Shown piece by piece: positions 46,209 to 54,830 of a stretch of DNA of 64,000 nucleotides. The stretch comes from Paenibacillus sp. PCH8 (GTDB lineage: Bacteria; Bacillota; Bacilli; Paenibacillales; Paenibacillaceae). A program made the translations under genes and the position numbers. The notes beneath the pieces were generated by a model. That model did not search any database. It saw only the letters and a program-made list of their open reading frames with translations, and was not told the DNA's origin. The DNA is taken from contig NZ_PKQK01000001.1 in the NCBI RefSeq assembly GCF_002968835.1, positions 1,860,001-1,924,000 on the forward strand. Reading direction: 5' to 3'. The stretch's first letter is position 1; each line of letters starts with the position of its first letter.

Positions 46209-47429
46209 ATGCTGAGAATGTTGAAGAAGATAGACGGTGTAATTCTTTTTGTACTGCTTCTCTTAATGATCATTAGTGTATTTGCCATCTATAGCGGGAC
46301 ACAGACGGATTCCAATTTGGCTAATCATCATGTGAAGACGCTGTATTTCTACGCAGCCGGATTCATTGCGGTGCTCGTCATCGGCCTTGTGAACTACAAA
46401 CTGTATGTGAAATATGCGTTTTTTGTGTATGGCGTGGGAATCATTTTTCTGATCCTAGCCAATGTCCTGGGTAGTTCGATTAATAATGCGAATGGCTGGC
46501 TGAAGCTGAGCGAGAGTTTTTCTTTTCAACCGGCAGAGTTGTTCAAGATGATTCTGATTCTGTTTCTTGCTCATTTAATTGTGAAAAGGCAACGAAGCAC
46601 GCTGGAATTTTGGAGAGATATCGTCCCGATCGGTTGTTGGGCGTTTATCCCTTTTGCACTCGTTATGGCTCAGAATGATTTGGGTAATGCGCTGGGGTAT
46701 GTCGTGATTCTGGCTGCGGTGTTCTGGATCGGGAATATCAAGCTCAAGCATGCGTTAATTGCGCTAGCCATCGTAGGAATAACCTTTTTTGGCTTCGTGA
46801 AAGCGTATACGTTCTACCACAACGAAGTATTTGCCTTTCTAGAAAAGGTAGGACGGGAACATTGGGCGGAGCGAATTGATCCCTGGCTTGTACCGGAAAA
46901 GGCAACATCCAAGGCTACCTGGCATACGAAGAATGCAGGTTTGGCTATCGGATCAGGGGGGATCATCGGCAAAGGGTATATGCAAGGCACATCCGTTCAG
47001 AGTGGACGGGTACCTTATACCTATTCCGATTCTATTTTCGTTGTGATTGCTGAGGAATTTGGCTTTGTCGGTGCTTCGATCCTGATCCTGCTGTACTTTA
47101 TCCTCATCCACCGTATGGTGCTGATTGCTTTGGCTTGCAGAGATCGCGCTGGACCGATCATCATTGTAGGCATTATCGGTATGCTGTTATACCAGGTATT
47201 CGAGAACGTTGGGGCTTTTCTGGGACTGATGCCGCTCACGGGGATTACGCTTCCGTTTATCAGTTACGGTGGGACTTCTCTGCTCATTAATATGGCTTGT
47301 ATTGGGTTAGTCATGAGCATTAAACTGTATGGGCAGGAAGAGGAAGATGAGCCTCTACTGGGTGAACAACAACTCCGGTTATCGGAACGGTTATGGAATA
47401 GGTTTAAGAAAGAGAAAAGTGCCATGTAG
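46209..47429 (+). CDS. FtsW/RodA/SpoVE-family protein, second tandem copy
   Basis: It has 406 residues, the same length as the first copy. The signature is complete here (ISYGGTSLLINM), together with IAEEFGFVGAS and GAFLGLMPLTGITLPF. It has its own upstream region after a terminator, so expression can differ from that of copy 1. The start at 46209 is chosen by alignment to copy 1; ATG 46197 abuts the GGGGG site. It is followed by spoIIR, so a sporulation role is possible but unproven. Confidence 0.9.
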   Translation: MLRMLKKIDGVILFVLLLLMIISVFAIYSGTQTDSNLANHHVKTLYFYAAGFIAVLVIGLVNYKLYVKYAFFVYGVGIIFLILANVLGSSINNANGWLKLSESFSFQPAELFKMILILFLAHLIVKRQRSTLEFWRDIVPIGCWAFIPFALVMAQNDLGNALGYVVILAAVFWIGNIKLKHALIALAIVGITFFGFVKAYTFYHNEVFAFLEKVGREHWAERIDPWLVPEKATSKATWHTKNAGLAIGSGGIIGKGYMQGTSVQSGRVPYTYSDSIFVVIAEEFGFVGASILILLYFILIHRMVLIALACRDRAGPIIIVGIIGMLLYQVFENVGAFLGLMPLTGITLPFISYGGTSLLINMACIGLVMSIKLYGQEEEDEPLLGEQQLRLSERLWNRFKKEKSAM

Positions 47430-47512
47430 CTGCTGAGCTGATCTGCGTGGATTCTGGTGTGTATGGTCGTTAGAGGTGTAACGAGAGTTTCCATATCCAT
47501 ATAAAATGAAGC

Positions 47513-47555
47513 AAGGTTGATGTGCCCTGTTATCAGGTGTAGATCAACCTTTTTT
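47513..47555 (+). terminator. Terminator ahead of spoIIR
   Basis: AAGGTTGAT pairs with ATCAACCTT, followed by TTTTT. Confidence 0.78.
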
Positions 47556-47723
47556 CGTGACTGTTAAGCGAACCCTAATGAGAGGCTGAGTGAAATTGCA
47601 ATTAGGGAATCTACTTCGTAGATTTATTGCAAATGCTAGGTTTACTTCTATCTCTCCCGGGCATACTGATAGACATGAGAGAGTTGCAGGGAATCGTGAC
47701 CAGAAGCCGAGGGGGAGAACGGA

Positions 47724-48383
47724 ATGAACAGACGAATTGTGAAGCAAATGGGACTTATAATGGTATGTCTTATGATGATGATCATGATGTGGGAAGGTCA
47801 GAAAACGGATGCAGCTGTGGCCGCCGCAGCGATTCCGGAACAGTCCATTCGTCTGCGGATTCTCGCTAACTCGGATGCGCCGGGGGATCAGTTGGTCAAG
47901 CGTGAGATTCGGGATGCGGTCGTAGCCCAGATGGGAGAGTGGGTCGGTGAGCTGGAAGATCCGCAAAGTCTGGATGAAGCGCGCCAAATCATTCGTGAGC
48001 ATATGTCCGAGATCGAGGATCGGGTGGGAGAAGAACTAGTCAGTCGTGGCTTGGATTATACATATCAGGTAGAGCTAGGATCTGTTCCGTTTCCTACCAA
48101 ACTATATGGCGGTACCGTATACCCTGCCGGAGATTATGAAGCGGTCCGAATCACGCTGGGAGAGGGGAAGGGTCAGAACTGGTGGTGTGTGTTGTTCCCT
48201 CCATTGTGCTTCATTGATGCAGGTACTGGGGATGCGCTGGCGAAACCTTCAACGGTATATGCCGCAGCCGCCGAGCCTGGAGACACCGAAGCATCTGTAC
48301 AGGGTGGGACACCTGAAGCGAGATTCTTCCTGTGGGATATGGCAGTGAAACTGTGGAGTTGGGTGACTGGTTTATTCACATAA
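47724..48383 (+). CDS. spoIIR: Stage II sporulation protein R
   Basis: The 219-residue secreted signal is made in the forespore under sigma-F; it triggers SpoIIGA to process pro-sigma-E in the mother cell. A membrane or signal helix is at about 8-22. The conserved SIRLRILANSDAPGDQLVKR and QNWWCVLFPPLCFID follow. GGGGGAGAAC precedes the ATG. Position between prmC and ywlC matches Bacillus. Confidence 0.94.
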   Translation: MNRRIVKQMGLIMVCLMMMIMMWEGQKTDAAVAAAAIPEQSIRLRILANSDAPGDQLVKREIRDAVVAQMGEWVGELEDPQSLDEARQIIREHMSEIEDRVGEELVSRGLDYTYQVELGSVPFPTKLYGGTVYPAGDYEAVRITLGEGKGQNWWCVLFPPLCFIDAGTGDALAKPSTVYAAAAEPGDTEASVQGGTPEARFFLWDMAVKLWSWVTGLFT

Positions 48384-48650
48384 CAGAGGGTTACTGATAC
48401 AAATGAGGGCGGCTTCGATTGGTGAAGTTGTCCTTTTCGCATACATGAGCGACATCGTTGCTGTGAGGCTATCGGTGGATGGGAAGTGCGGAAGGCATCC
48501 TGGAGCGGGGTAGATATGATATAATTACTTTTATGAAACGTGAATAGGAAACAAAACAAACATAGGCATGCCTGCGGCTGTAGATATGATTTTGTATGTA
48601 GACCAGGTGTGGACCAACCAACTTACATGAAGTTTAGGAATGATGGATAT

Positions 48651-49886
48651 ATGAGCAGAGAGAACGAATTAACTCAATCTACCTCAGCGATGGGGCAGGG
48701 CAGAGAAGTCTGTGATACACAAGCTCCGATCGAGGTGGTTACCGCCAACTGGGATGTACGTGTGTTGGTATCCGCGGAGAAGAATCAAGAAATGGGTAAT
48801 ATTTCATTGGATGTGAAAAAGGAGAGCGCCCATCAACAGGCGCTCATTGACTTGCAGGCAGCCGCAGCCTGCATTCGTCAAGGTCAGACGGTGGCTTTTC
48901 CGACCGAGACGGTCTATGGCCTGGGTGCAGATGCGCGCAGCACGGCAGCCGTGGAGGCGGTATTTGTTGCCAAAGGCCGACCTTCCGATAATCCACTGAT
49001 TGTGCATATCGCGCACCGTGACCAGTTAGATGCACTGGTCACGGAAGTGAACGGAGCGGCCGAAGCGCTGATGGCGGCCTTCTGGCCGGGACCGCTGACG
49101 CTCGTGCTGCCGGTTAGGCCGGGGGCGGTGTCTCCGCGTGTCACCGCCGGGCTGGACACGGTGGCCGTGCGCATGCCGGACCATCCGGTGGCCTTGCAGT
49201 TGATCGCTGCGGCTGCATGCCCTGTGGCTGCGCCAAGCGCCAACCGCTCCGGGCGGCCAAGCCCGACACTCGCAGCGCATGTGCGCGAGGATCTGGCGGG
49301 CCGCATCGGCGGCATCGTGGACGGCGGCCCCACCGGGGTGGGCGTCGAGTCCACGGTTGTGCAGGTCGGTGACGACGGTACCGTCACCATCCTGCGCCCT
49401 GGCGGCATTACGGCGGAACAGTTGTCCGCCGTTGCCGCCCGTGTCGCCACGGACCCCGCGCTACTCGCGGAGGGGGCCGATGGCGTGGGCAGCCCGGCGC
49501 CGCGCTCGCCGGGCATGAAGTACACGCACTACGCACCCGCAGGGGCGCTGTGCGTGGTAGAGGGGCCGCCCGCTGCGGTGGCGGCCTGGATCAGCGCCGC
49601 CCTCGCAGAGGCGGCGCAGCGCGGAGAGCGCACCGCGGTGCTGGCGTTCGCCGAGCACGCGGAGCAGTACCGCGCCGATGCCGTGTTCTCGCTGGGCGAT
49701 GCCAGCGAGCTGGAAGAAGCAGCGCGCCGGCTATACGCCGCGCTGCGCAGCTGCGATGAGCAAGGCGCCACATATATTGTGGCGGAAGCCTGCTCACGCG
49801 AAGGTCTGGGAGCAGCCGTCATGAATCGGCTGCTCAAAGCTGCGGGTAACCAACTCATACAAGTTGGCGACCCGCCCCTCTCATAA
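48651..49886 (+). CDS. ywlC: L-threonylcarbamoyladenylate synthase (Sua5/YwlC)
   Basis: The enzyme makes threonylcarbamoyl-AMP from Thr, bicarbonate and ATP for the t6A37 tRNA modification. It has VAFPTETVYGLGADA and KGRPSDNPLIVHI, then APSANRSGRPSPT. The Sua5 linker SPGMKYTHYAP leads to the C-terminal Rossmann-like domain. From 48651 it has 411 residues, about 65 more than Bacillus YwlC. An alternative ATG at 48792 gives 364 residues, closer to the family; both have weak sites with about 11-base spacing. Bases about 49050-49780 are extremely G+C rich. Confidence 0.9.
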   Translation: MSRENELTQSTSAMGQGREVCDTQAPIEVVTANWDVRVLVSAEKNQEMGNISLDVKKESAHQQALIDLQAAAACIRQGQTVAFPTETVYGLGADARSTAAVEAVFVAKGRPSDNPLIVHIAHRDQLDALVTEVNGAAEALMAAFWPGPLTLVLPVRPGAVSPRVTAGLDTVAVRMPDHPVALQLIAAAACPVAAPSANRSGRPSPTLAAHVREDLAGRIGGIVDGGPTGVGVESTVVQVGDDGTVTILRPGGITAEQLSAVAARVATDPALLAEGADGVGSPAPRSPGMKYTHYAPAGALCVVEGPPAAVAAWISAALAEAAQRGERTAVLAFAEHAEQYRADAVFSLGDASELEEAARRLYAALRSCDEQGATYIVAEACSREGLGAAVMNRLLKAAGNQLIQVGDPPLS

Positions 49887-50087
49887 CCTCTCCTGATCAT
49901 TCTTCAGGAGAGTAATGCACTCTTTTCCTAAGCAAATTCATAACCACCATAAGCACCTGCACACCAATCTTGCCTCATGCACCATGATATCGAACAGATC
50001 CGTTACCGTTTACCCCTCATCGGTCATGTTTAACTCCTTGTCCGCATATCGTGTACAAGAACCTTTACGTGACTTGGGGGTATGGGG

Positions 50088-50647
50088 ATGTGGGATGTGT
50101 CTGCCCATGTAGGGCAGTTGGTAACCATTTTGATTATGGCTGTTGCGCTTGGACTCGACGCGTTCTCGCTCGGGATCGGCATTGGCATGAAAGGCATTCG
50201 GCTTCGGGATGTCCTCCGGATCAGTACAGTCACGGCGCTGTTTCATATCATCATGCCGCTCATCGGAATGTATATGGGCAAATACGTCAGCTCACTGCTG
50301 GGTGACATTACGACCTATGCGGCAGGTGGATTACTTATTCTGCTGGGTGGTCATATGATTCTGAACGCATTCCGTGAAGGGGATACGAGGCTGGTGGATC
50401 ACCGTTCACTGCTCGGGTTATTTTGTTCTCGCTCAGTGTGAGTGTGGATTCGTTTTCCGTTGGTGTGTCACTCGGCATGTTCAGCAGTGATCTGGTGCTG
50501 ACTGTGCTTGCCTTTGGTGTGTGCGGCGGAGTGATGTCGGTGATGGGTCTGTTATTAGGTCGCCGGGTGAGCCAGAATCTTGGTGATTATGGTGAAGCCC
50601 TTGGTGGGGCGATCTTGCTTGCATTTGGACTTTTGTTTATATTTTAA
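50088..50647 (+). pseudogene. mntP: mntP, manganese efflux pump, single frameshift
   Basis: MntP (YwlD) exports Mn2+ through six helices. The first frame carries the metal-site half MAVALGLDAFSLGIGIGMKG and the second carries the matching LSVSVDSFSVGVSLGMF. The break is at the GGG of 50415-50417; one more G restores a single protein of about 186 residues. Both halves are well conserved, so sequencing error is more likely than decay. ATG 50088 is seven bases from GGGGG. No Mn riboswitch (yybP-ykoY) was seen upstream. Confidence 0.85.
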
Positions 50648-50706
50648 AATAAAACATTAGAAATCATATCATTCGACAATATATGCAAAATGGGGAGGCT
50701 AACACA

Positions 50707-51279
50707 ATGAAACATATTCTATTTGTATGTACAGGCAATACGTGCCGAAGTCCCATGGCAGAGGGGCTTTTGCGAAAATTGGCCTCCGAGCGGGGCGTTC
50801 AGGTAGAGGTTCGTTCCGCAGGTGTGGCCGCAACTTCGGGTATGCCCATTTCGCGTCATGCGGAAGCCGTGTTGAGGGATCATAACGTGGAGGGGCCACC
50901 TCATTCAACACAGCTGAGTTCCAATCTCGTAGGTTGGGCAGATCTGATTCTTACGTTAACGCGGAGTCATAAGCAACATGTGATGCAGGTATTTCCGGAT
51001 TCAGTGCACAAAACCTACACGTTAAAAGAGTATGTGGAGAACGATGAGCAGGTTTTGAATGATCTTCAGGAATTGGACAGCCTCTTCGCAACACTGGAGA
51101 TGAAGCGTGCGCTAGGGCAAGAAATTCTCGCATCCGAGCGCGAACGTGCCATCGAAATCAGACAGCGTATTCCAAGTTTCGACATTTCTGATCCGTTTGG
51201 TGGCAGCCGTGATGATTACAATATAGCTGCAGCAGAGATTCGGACCGCATTGGACCGGCTTTTGGATAAGTTCGAATAA
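50707..51279 (+). CDS. ywlE: Protein-arginine-phosphatase YwlE
   Basis: The 190-residue protein is of the low-molecular-weight phosphatase fold. The P-loop is FVCTGNTCRSPMAEG; Thr12 in CTGNTCRS is the residue that favours phospho-arginine over phospho-tyrosine in YwlE. It counteracts the arginine kinase McsB in stress control. GGGGAGG precedes the ATG at 50707. Bacillus has rpiB (ywlF) next, which is missing here. Confidence 0.92.
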   Translation: MKHILFVCTGNTCRSPMAEGLLRKLASERGVQVEVRSAGVAATSGMPISRHAEAVLRDHNVEGPPHSTQLSSNLVGWADLILTLTRSHKQHVMQVFPDSVHKTYTLKEYVENDEQVLNDLQELDSLFATLEMKRALGQEILASERERAIEIRQRIPSFDISDPFGGSRDDYNIAAAEIRTALDRLLDKFE

Positions 51280-51379
51280 TCTGGATTGCACAGGGACAGG
51301 TTATAGAAACAGAACATAGGATGTAAATTAATCGTTGATTTTAAACGCAGGTTGTTTTATGATGAAAGGGAAAACAGGG

Positions 51380-51453
51380 ATCCGGTGTAACTGGCGACGA
51401 AGTGGGCATAACCACGATGGAGCACCGGAACAAACGGCCGGTCGCCTGGGCAA
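51380..51453 (+). ncRNA. ZTP/ZMP (pfl) riboswitch aptamer
   Basis: TCCGGTG (51381-51387) pairs with CACCGGA, enclosing the conserved ACTGGCGA, and GTGG pairs with CCAC. A short linker leads to the conserved CGGTCGCCTGGGCA. This is the pfl consensus (Rfam RF01750). It senses the purine intermediate ZTP, which accumulates when 10-formyl-tetrahydrofolate is short. It should control ywlG and probably glyA downstream. Confidence 0.82.
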
Positions 51454-51492
51454 AAGAGCAATTCTGCGTTAGCCGCAGACTGCTCTTTTTTT
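51454..51492 (+). terminator. Riboswitch-controlled terminator
   Basis: AGAGCA and TCTGCG pair with CGCAGA and TGCTCT, followed by eight T residues. It starts right after the aptamer's CTGGGCA, the usual arrangement in which ligand binding prevents termination. Confidence 0.82.
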
Positions 51493-51599
51493 CGTCTTTC
51501 ATCTGATTATTCGCTATAATAGGTCCTGAGATGCCATGCAAGAGTACGAAGGACAGCCAAGAGAAAGCGGGCATGATTTTATCGGGAGGCGATAATGGG

Positions 51600-52193
51600 A
51601 TGACTATGGAGTTAGATTCGGAACAACCCAAATTGCAGGAACAGACCGCATCCATTCTGCATGAACTGGCACTTGCCGGACAGCTTGGCCCTGGACAGAT
51701 CGTGGTGATCGGTACAAGTACAAGTGAGGTTGCAGGCAAACGCATTGGTACAAGTGGTGCCATTGAAGTGGCGCAGCAGCTTCTTGCGGGTATACGCGAG
51801 GTGCAGGAGGCATTTGGTTTTGAGACTGTATTCCAATGTTGTGAGCATTTGAACCGTGCGGTGGTGATGGAACGTTCTATGCTTACTCGTCTTGGATTGA
51901 CTGAGGTTGGTGCAGTACCCGTGCCTAAGGCCGGAGGTTCAATGGCATCTGCAGCCTATCGCTCGCTGACCGATCCATGCCTGGCTGAACATGTTCAGGC
52001 CCACGCGGGACTGGACATTGGGGAGACGATGATTGGCATGCATCTACGTCATGTAGCTGTACCTTTTCGCACACAGCTCCGTTATATTGGAGATGCACGT
52101 GTGACCACAGCGTTAACCCGTCCGAAGTTGATTGGTGGCGAACGTGCCGTATATCAGATGGAAGAACAACCAGATTCGACATTTTGTGACTAA
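51600..52193 (+). CDS. ywlG: TIGR01440 family protein YwlG
   Basis: The 197-residue conserved protein of unknown biochemical role has the family blocks LGPGQIVVIGTSTSEVAGKR, QCCEHLNRAVVMER and GLDIGETMIGMHLRHVAVP. In Bacillus it sits directly before glyA, as here. GGGAGG lies ten bases before ATG 51600. A ZTP riboswitch upstream places it in a folate or one-carbon context. Confidence 0.88.
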   Translation: MTMELDSEQPKLQEQTASILHELALAGQLGPGQIVVIGTSTSEVAGKRIGTSGAIEVAQQLLAGIREVQEAFGFETVFQCCEHLNRAVVMERSMLTRLGLTEVGAVPVPKAGGSMASAAYRSLTDPCLAEHVQAHAGLDIGETMIGMHLRHVAVPFRTQLRYIGDARVTTALTRPKLIGGERAVYQMEEQPDSTFCD

Positions 52194-52206
52194 TATCTTC
52201 AACCTG

Positions 52207-52434
52207 TATAAAGCCAAATTAGACTTTACACGAAAACAGAGAGTGCAACACCAATCTGAAGAAGCAAGGCGTTCGCCTGAAAGCTTTCCTTCGGAAAGCT
52301 ACATCGGAAGCATACGCTATCCCCGGATTTTCCCCTTATTATAAGGGAGTTCAAAAAAATCCAGGGATAACAGCGATCTGAAGATGGTGATGCAATCGAA
52401 GTCAGGAGTGTAACCACTGTAGTTTTGCTTTATA
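52207..52434 (+). repeat. Structured palindromic element, copy B
   Basis: It fills the ywlG-glyA gap. The ends are inverted (TATAAAGC at 52207, GCTTTATA ending at 52434; inside them TTACAC and GTGTAA). Hairpins GGCGTTCGCC and AGCTTTCCTTCGGAAAGCT are followed by the core: outer helix 52318-52329 with 52358-52369, inner CCCTTA with TAAGGG. GATAACAGCGATC follows. It could be a leader RNA of glyA or a mobile repeat. Confidence 0.6.
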
Positions 52435-52464
52435 ACTTCACTTATAACTGGGAGGAATTTAATC

Positions 52465-53712
52465 ATGGAACAATTGCGCAAGAATGACCCGGCAGTACTG
52501 GAAGCGATGAATCTTGAACTGAAACGTCAACAGAACAACATTGAGCTAATCGCATCCGAGAACATCGTAAGTGAAGCAGTAATCGAAGCATTGGGATCTG
52601 TTCTGACCAACAAGTATGCTGAAGGATATCCAGGCAAACGTTACTATGGCGGATGTGGGCATGTGGACATCGTTGAAGATATCGCACGTGACCGTGCCAA
52701 AGAATTGTTCGGGGCAGAGCATGTGAATGTTCAACCTCACTCCGGCGCGCAAGCGAACATGGCGGTGTATCTTGCAGCTTTGAAACCAGGGGATACCGTA
52801 CTCGGTATGAACCTTGCCCATGGTGGACACCTCACACACGGTAGCCCGGTTAACGCATCCGGTTTGCTGTACAACTTCGTAGCTTACGGCGTGCAGGAAG
52901 ATACATTCCTGATTGATTATGATGAAGTGCGCAAAGCGGCTTTTAAACACCGTCCTCGCATGATCGTTGCAGGAGCAAGTGCATATCCGCGTACCATTGA
53001 TTTCGAAAAATTGGCTTCTATCGCCAATGATGTTGGTGCTTTGTTCATGGTGGACATGGCTCACATTGCAGGATTGGTTGCTGCTGGGTTGCACCCGAAT
53101 CCGGTTCCACATGCGCATTTCGTAACCACAACAACGCACAAAACGCTGCGTGGACCACGTGGTGGTATGATTCTGTGCACCAAAGCTTGGGCAGCTGCGA
53201 TTGACAAGGCTGTATTCCCAGGCTCCCAAGGTGGACCGTTGATGCATGTGATTGCGTCCAAAGCGGTAGCATTCGGTGAAGCACTGCAACCTTCGTTCAA
53301 AACGTATGCAGAGAATGTCGTGAAAAACGCACAGGTTCTGGCTGAAACGCTGATTGCGGAAGGATTAAACATCGTGTCCGGCGGTACTGATAATCACTTG
53401 ATGCTGATCGACACACGTAGCGTAAACATCACAGGTAAGGAAGCAGAGCACGTTCTTGATTCCATCGGCATTACCGTGAACAAAAATGCGATTCCGTTCG
53501 ATCCAACAAGTCCGTTTATTACGAGCGGTATTCGGATTGGTACACCTGCGGCAACATCCCGTGGTATGAACGAAGAAGCTATGGTTGCCATTGGTAAGAT
53601 CATTGCCAAAACGCTGAAAAATCCAAAAGATACAGCGAAGCTGGATGAGGCTCGTGCAGAAGTAACTGCACTGACAGACCAATTCCCGCTCTACACCGAC
53701 CTTAAATACTAA
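52465..53712 (+). CDS. glyA: Serine hydroxymethyltransferase
   Basis: The 415-residue PLP enzyme converts serine and tetrahydrofolate to glycine and methylene-THF. The PLP lysine lies in [15 protein letters not shown]. Also present are [29 protein letters not shown] and the C-terminal [19 protein letters not shown] precedes the ATG. It is flanked on both sides by copies of the structured element and is downstream of a ZTP riboswitch. Confidence 0.97.
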   Translation: MEQLRKNDPAVLEAMNLELKRQQNNIELIASENIVSEAVIEALGSVLTNKYAEGYPGKRYYGGCGHVDIVEDIARDRAKELFGAEHVNVQPHSGAQANMAVYLAALKPGDTVLGMNLAHGGHLTHGSPVNASGLLYNFVAYGVQEDTFLIDYDEVRKAAFKHRPRMIVAGASAYPRTIDFEKLASIANDVGALFMVDMAHIAGLVAAGLHPNPVPHAHFVTTTTHKTLRGPRGGMILCTKAWAAAIDKAVFPGSQGGPLMHVIASKAVAFGEALQPSFKTYAENVVKNAQVLAETLIAEGLNIVSGGTDNHLMLIDTRSVNITGKEAEHVLDSIGITVNKNAIPFDPTSPFITSGIRIGTPAATSRGMNEEAMVAIGKIIAKTLKNPKDTAKLDEARAEVTALTDQFPLYTDLKY

Positions 53713-53727
53713 TATTACTAAAAATAT

Positions 53728-53936
53728 TGCTCATGCTGTTTGTATTTGAGTGTTTCTAAAATGGAATACAAAATAACGAAGCAGACAGAATGAGGCCGTA
53801 GAAGCGAAGCGTTCGCATTTATCCCCGAATTTTCACTTTTATAAGGTGATTCATAAAATTCGGGGATAACGGCGATCGAAGGAGCATTCTGGTGGCGGAG
53901 TGCAATTGTATTCAGCGTTTTGAGCATTCAAGTGAC
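53728..53936 (+). repeat. Structured palindromic element, copy C
   Basis: The third copy follows glyA. The ends are inverted (ATTGCTCA near 53728, TGAGCATT near 53936). The hairpin GCGAAGCGTTCGC leads to a perfect 13-bp outer helix (53819-53831 with 53857-53869) around the inner pairing CACTTT with AAGGTG. GATAACGGCGATCGAAG follows. It lacks the AGCTTTC hairpin of copies A and B. Confidence 0.6.
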
Positions 53937-53951
53937 ATAACAGCACGAGCA

Positions 53952-53989
53952 AACAGGACCGGATGGATCATTTTCCGGTCCTGTTTTTT
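53952..53989 (+). terminator. Terminator after glyA
   Basis: AACAGGACCGGA pairs with TCCGGTCCTGTT, followed by TTTTT. It ends the transcript after copy C. Confidence 0.82.
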
Positions 53990-54144
53990 ATAGGATTCGG
54001 TATTCTGTAATGATTGGGTGCCCTTTGATGGTGTAATTCGGTGTGGGTGATGATATAATATACAGGATTTATCGGGCCGGTGAATGATGGCTAGGTATAT
54101 TTGGAAATGCTGAACATGAAGAACTTACCGGAGGGACAAATTAG

Positions 54145-54774
54145 ATGGGAAAATTAGTAATATGTGATCACCCCTTGATTCAACACAAACTGACGTTTAT
54201 ACGCGACATGCGTACGAATACGAAAGATTTTCGTGAATTGGTGGATGAAGTAGCAACGTTGATGGCTTATGAGATTACAAGAGATGTTGAGCTGGAGACT
54301 ATTGATGTGCAGACACCTGTAGCAGCGACACAAGGCAAAGTCATTTCTGGACGTATGCTCGGACTGGTACCGATTCTGCGTGCAGGACTCGGAATGCTGG
54401 ATGGTGTTGTGAAATTATTGCCAGCTGCAAAAGTTGGACATGTGGGTCTGTTCCGTGACCCGGAAACACTGCAACCCGTAGAATACTACACCAAACTGCC
54501 TACAGACGTGACTGAGCGTCAACTCATTGTGATTGACCCGATGCTGGCAACTGGCGGCTCGGCCATCGCAGCCATTGATGTGCTCAAAAAACGCGGCTGT
54601 ACCCAAATCAAAATGATGAACCTCGTTGCAGCACCAGAAGGCGTAAAAGCTGTACAGGAAGCTCACCCGGATGTAGATATTTATGTGGCTGCACTGGATG
54701 ACCGTCTGGATGACCACGGTTATATCGTTCCAGGACTTGGCGATGCAGGAGACCGTTTATACGGCACTAAATAA
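54145..54774 (+). CDS. upp: Uracil phosphoribosyltransferase
   Basis: The 209-residue enzyme converts uracil and PRPP to UMP in pyrimidine salvage. The PRPP loop is [27 protein letters not shown] and the terminal [14 protein letters not shown] (uracil site) are also diagnostic. CCGGAGGG precedes the ATG. It lies upstream of mnaA. Confidence 0.96.
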   Translation: MGKLVICDHPLIQHKLTFIRDMRTNTKDFRELVDEVATLMAYEITRDVELETIDVQTPVAATQGKVISGRMLGLVPILRAGLGMLDGVVKLLPAAKVGHVGLFRDPETLQPVEYYTKLPTDVTERQLIVIDPMLATGGSAIAAIDVLKKRGCTQIKMMNLVAAPEGVKAVQEAHPDVDIYVAALDDRLDDHGYIVPGLGDAGDRLYGTK

Positions 54775-54830
54775 GCATATTGCATGCTTGTAAGAGGTTC
54801 GGAATTTATAGAAAAGGGGGCTATGCTTGA

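Noticed and set aside
52207..52434. T-box leader for glyA
   Set aside because: The conserved T-box sequence AGGGTGGNACCGCG is absent, and the same element occurs elsewhere away from amino-acid genes.
52546..53289. 247-codon minus-strand frame
   Set aside because: Antisense to glyA, rich in Cys and His as shadow frames often are.
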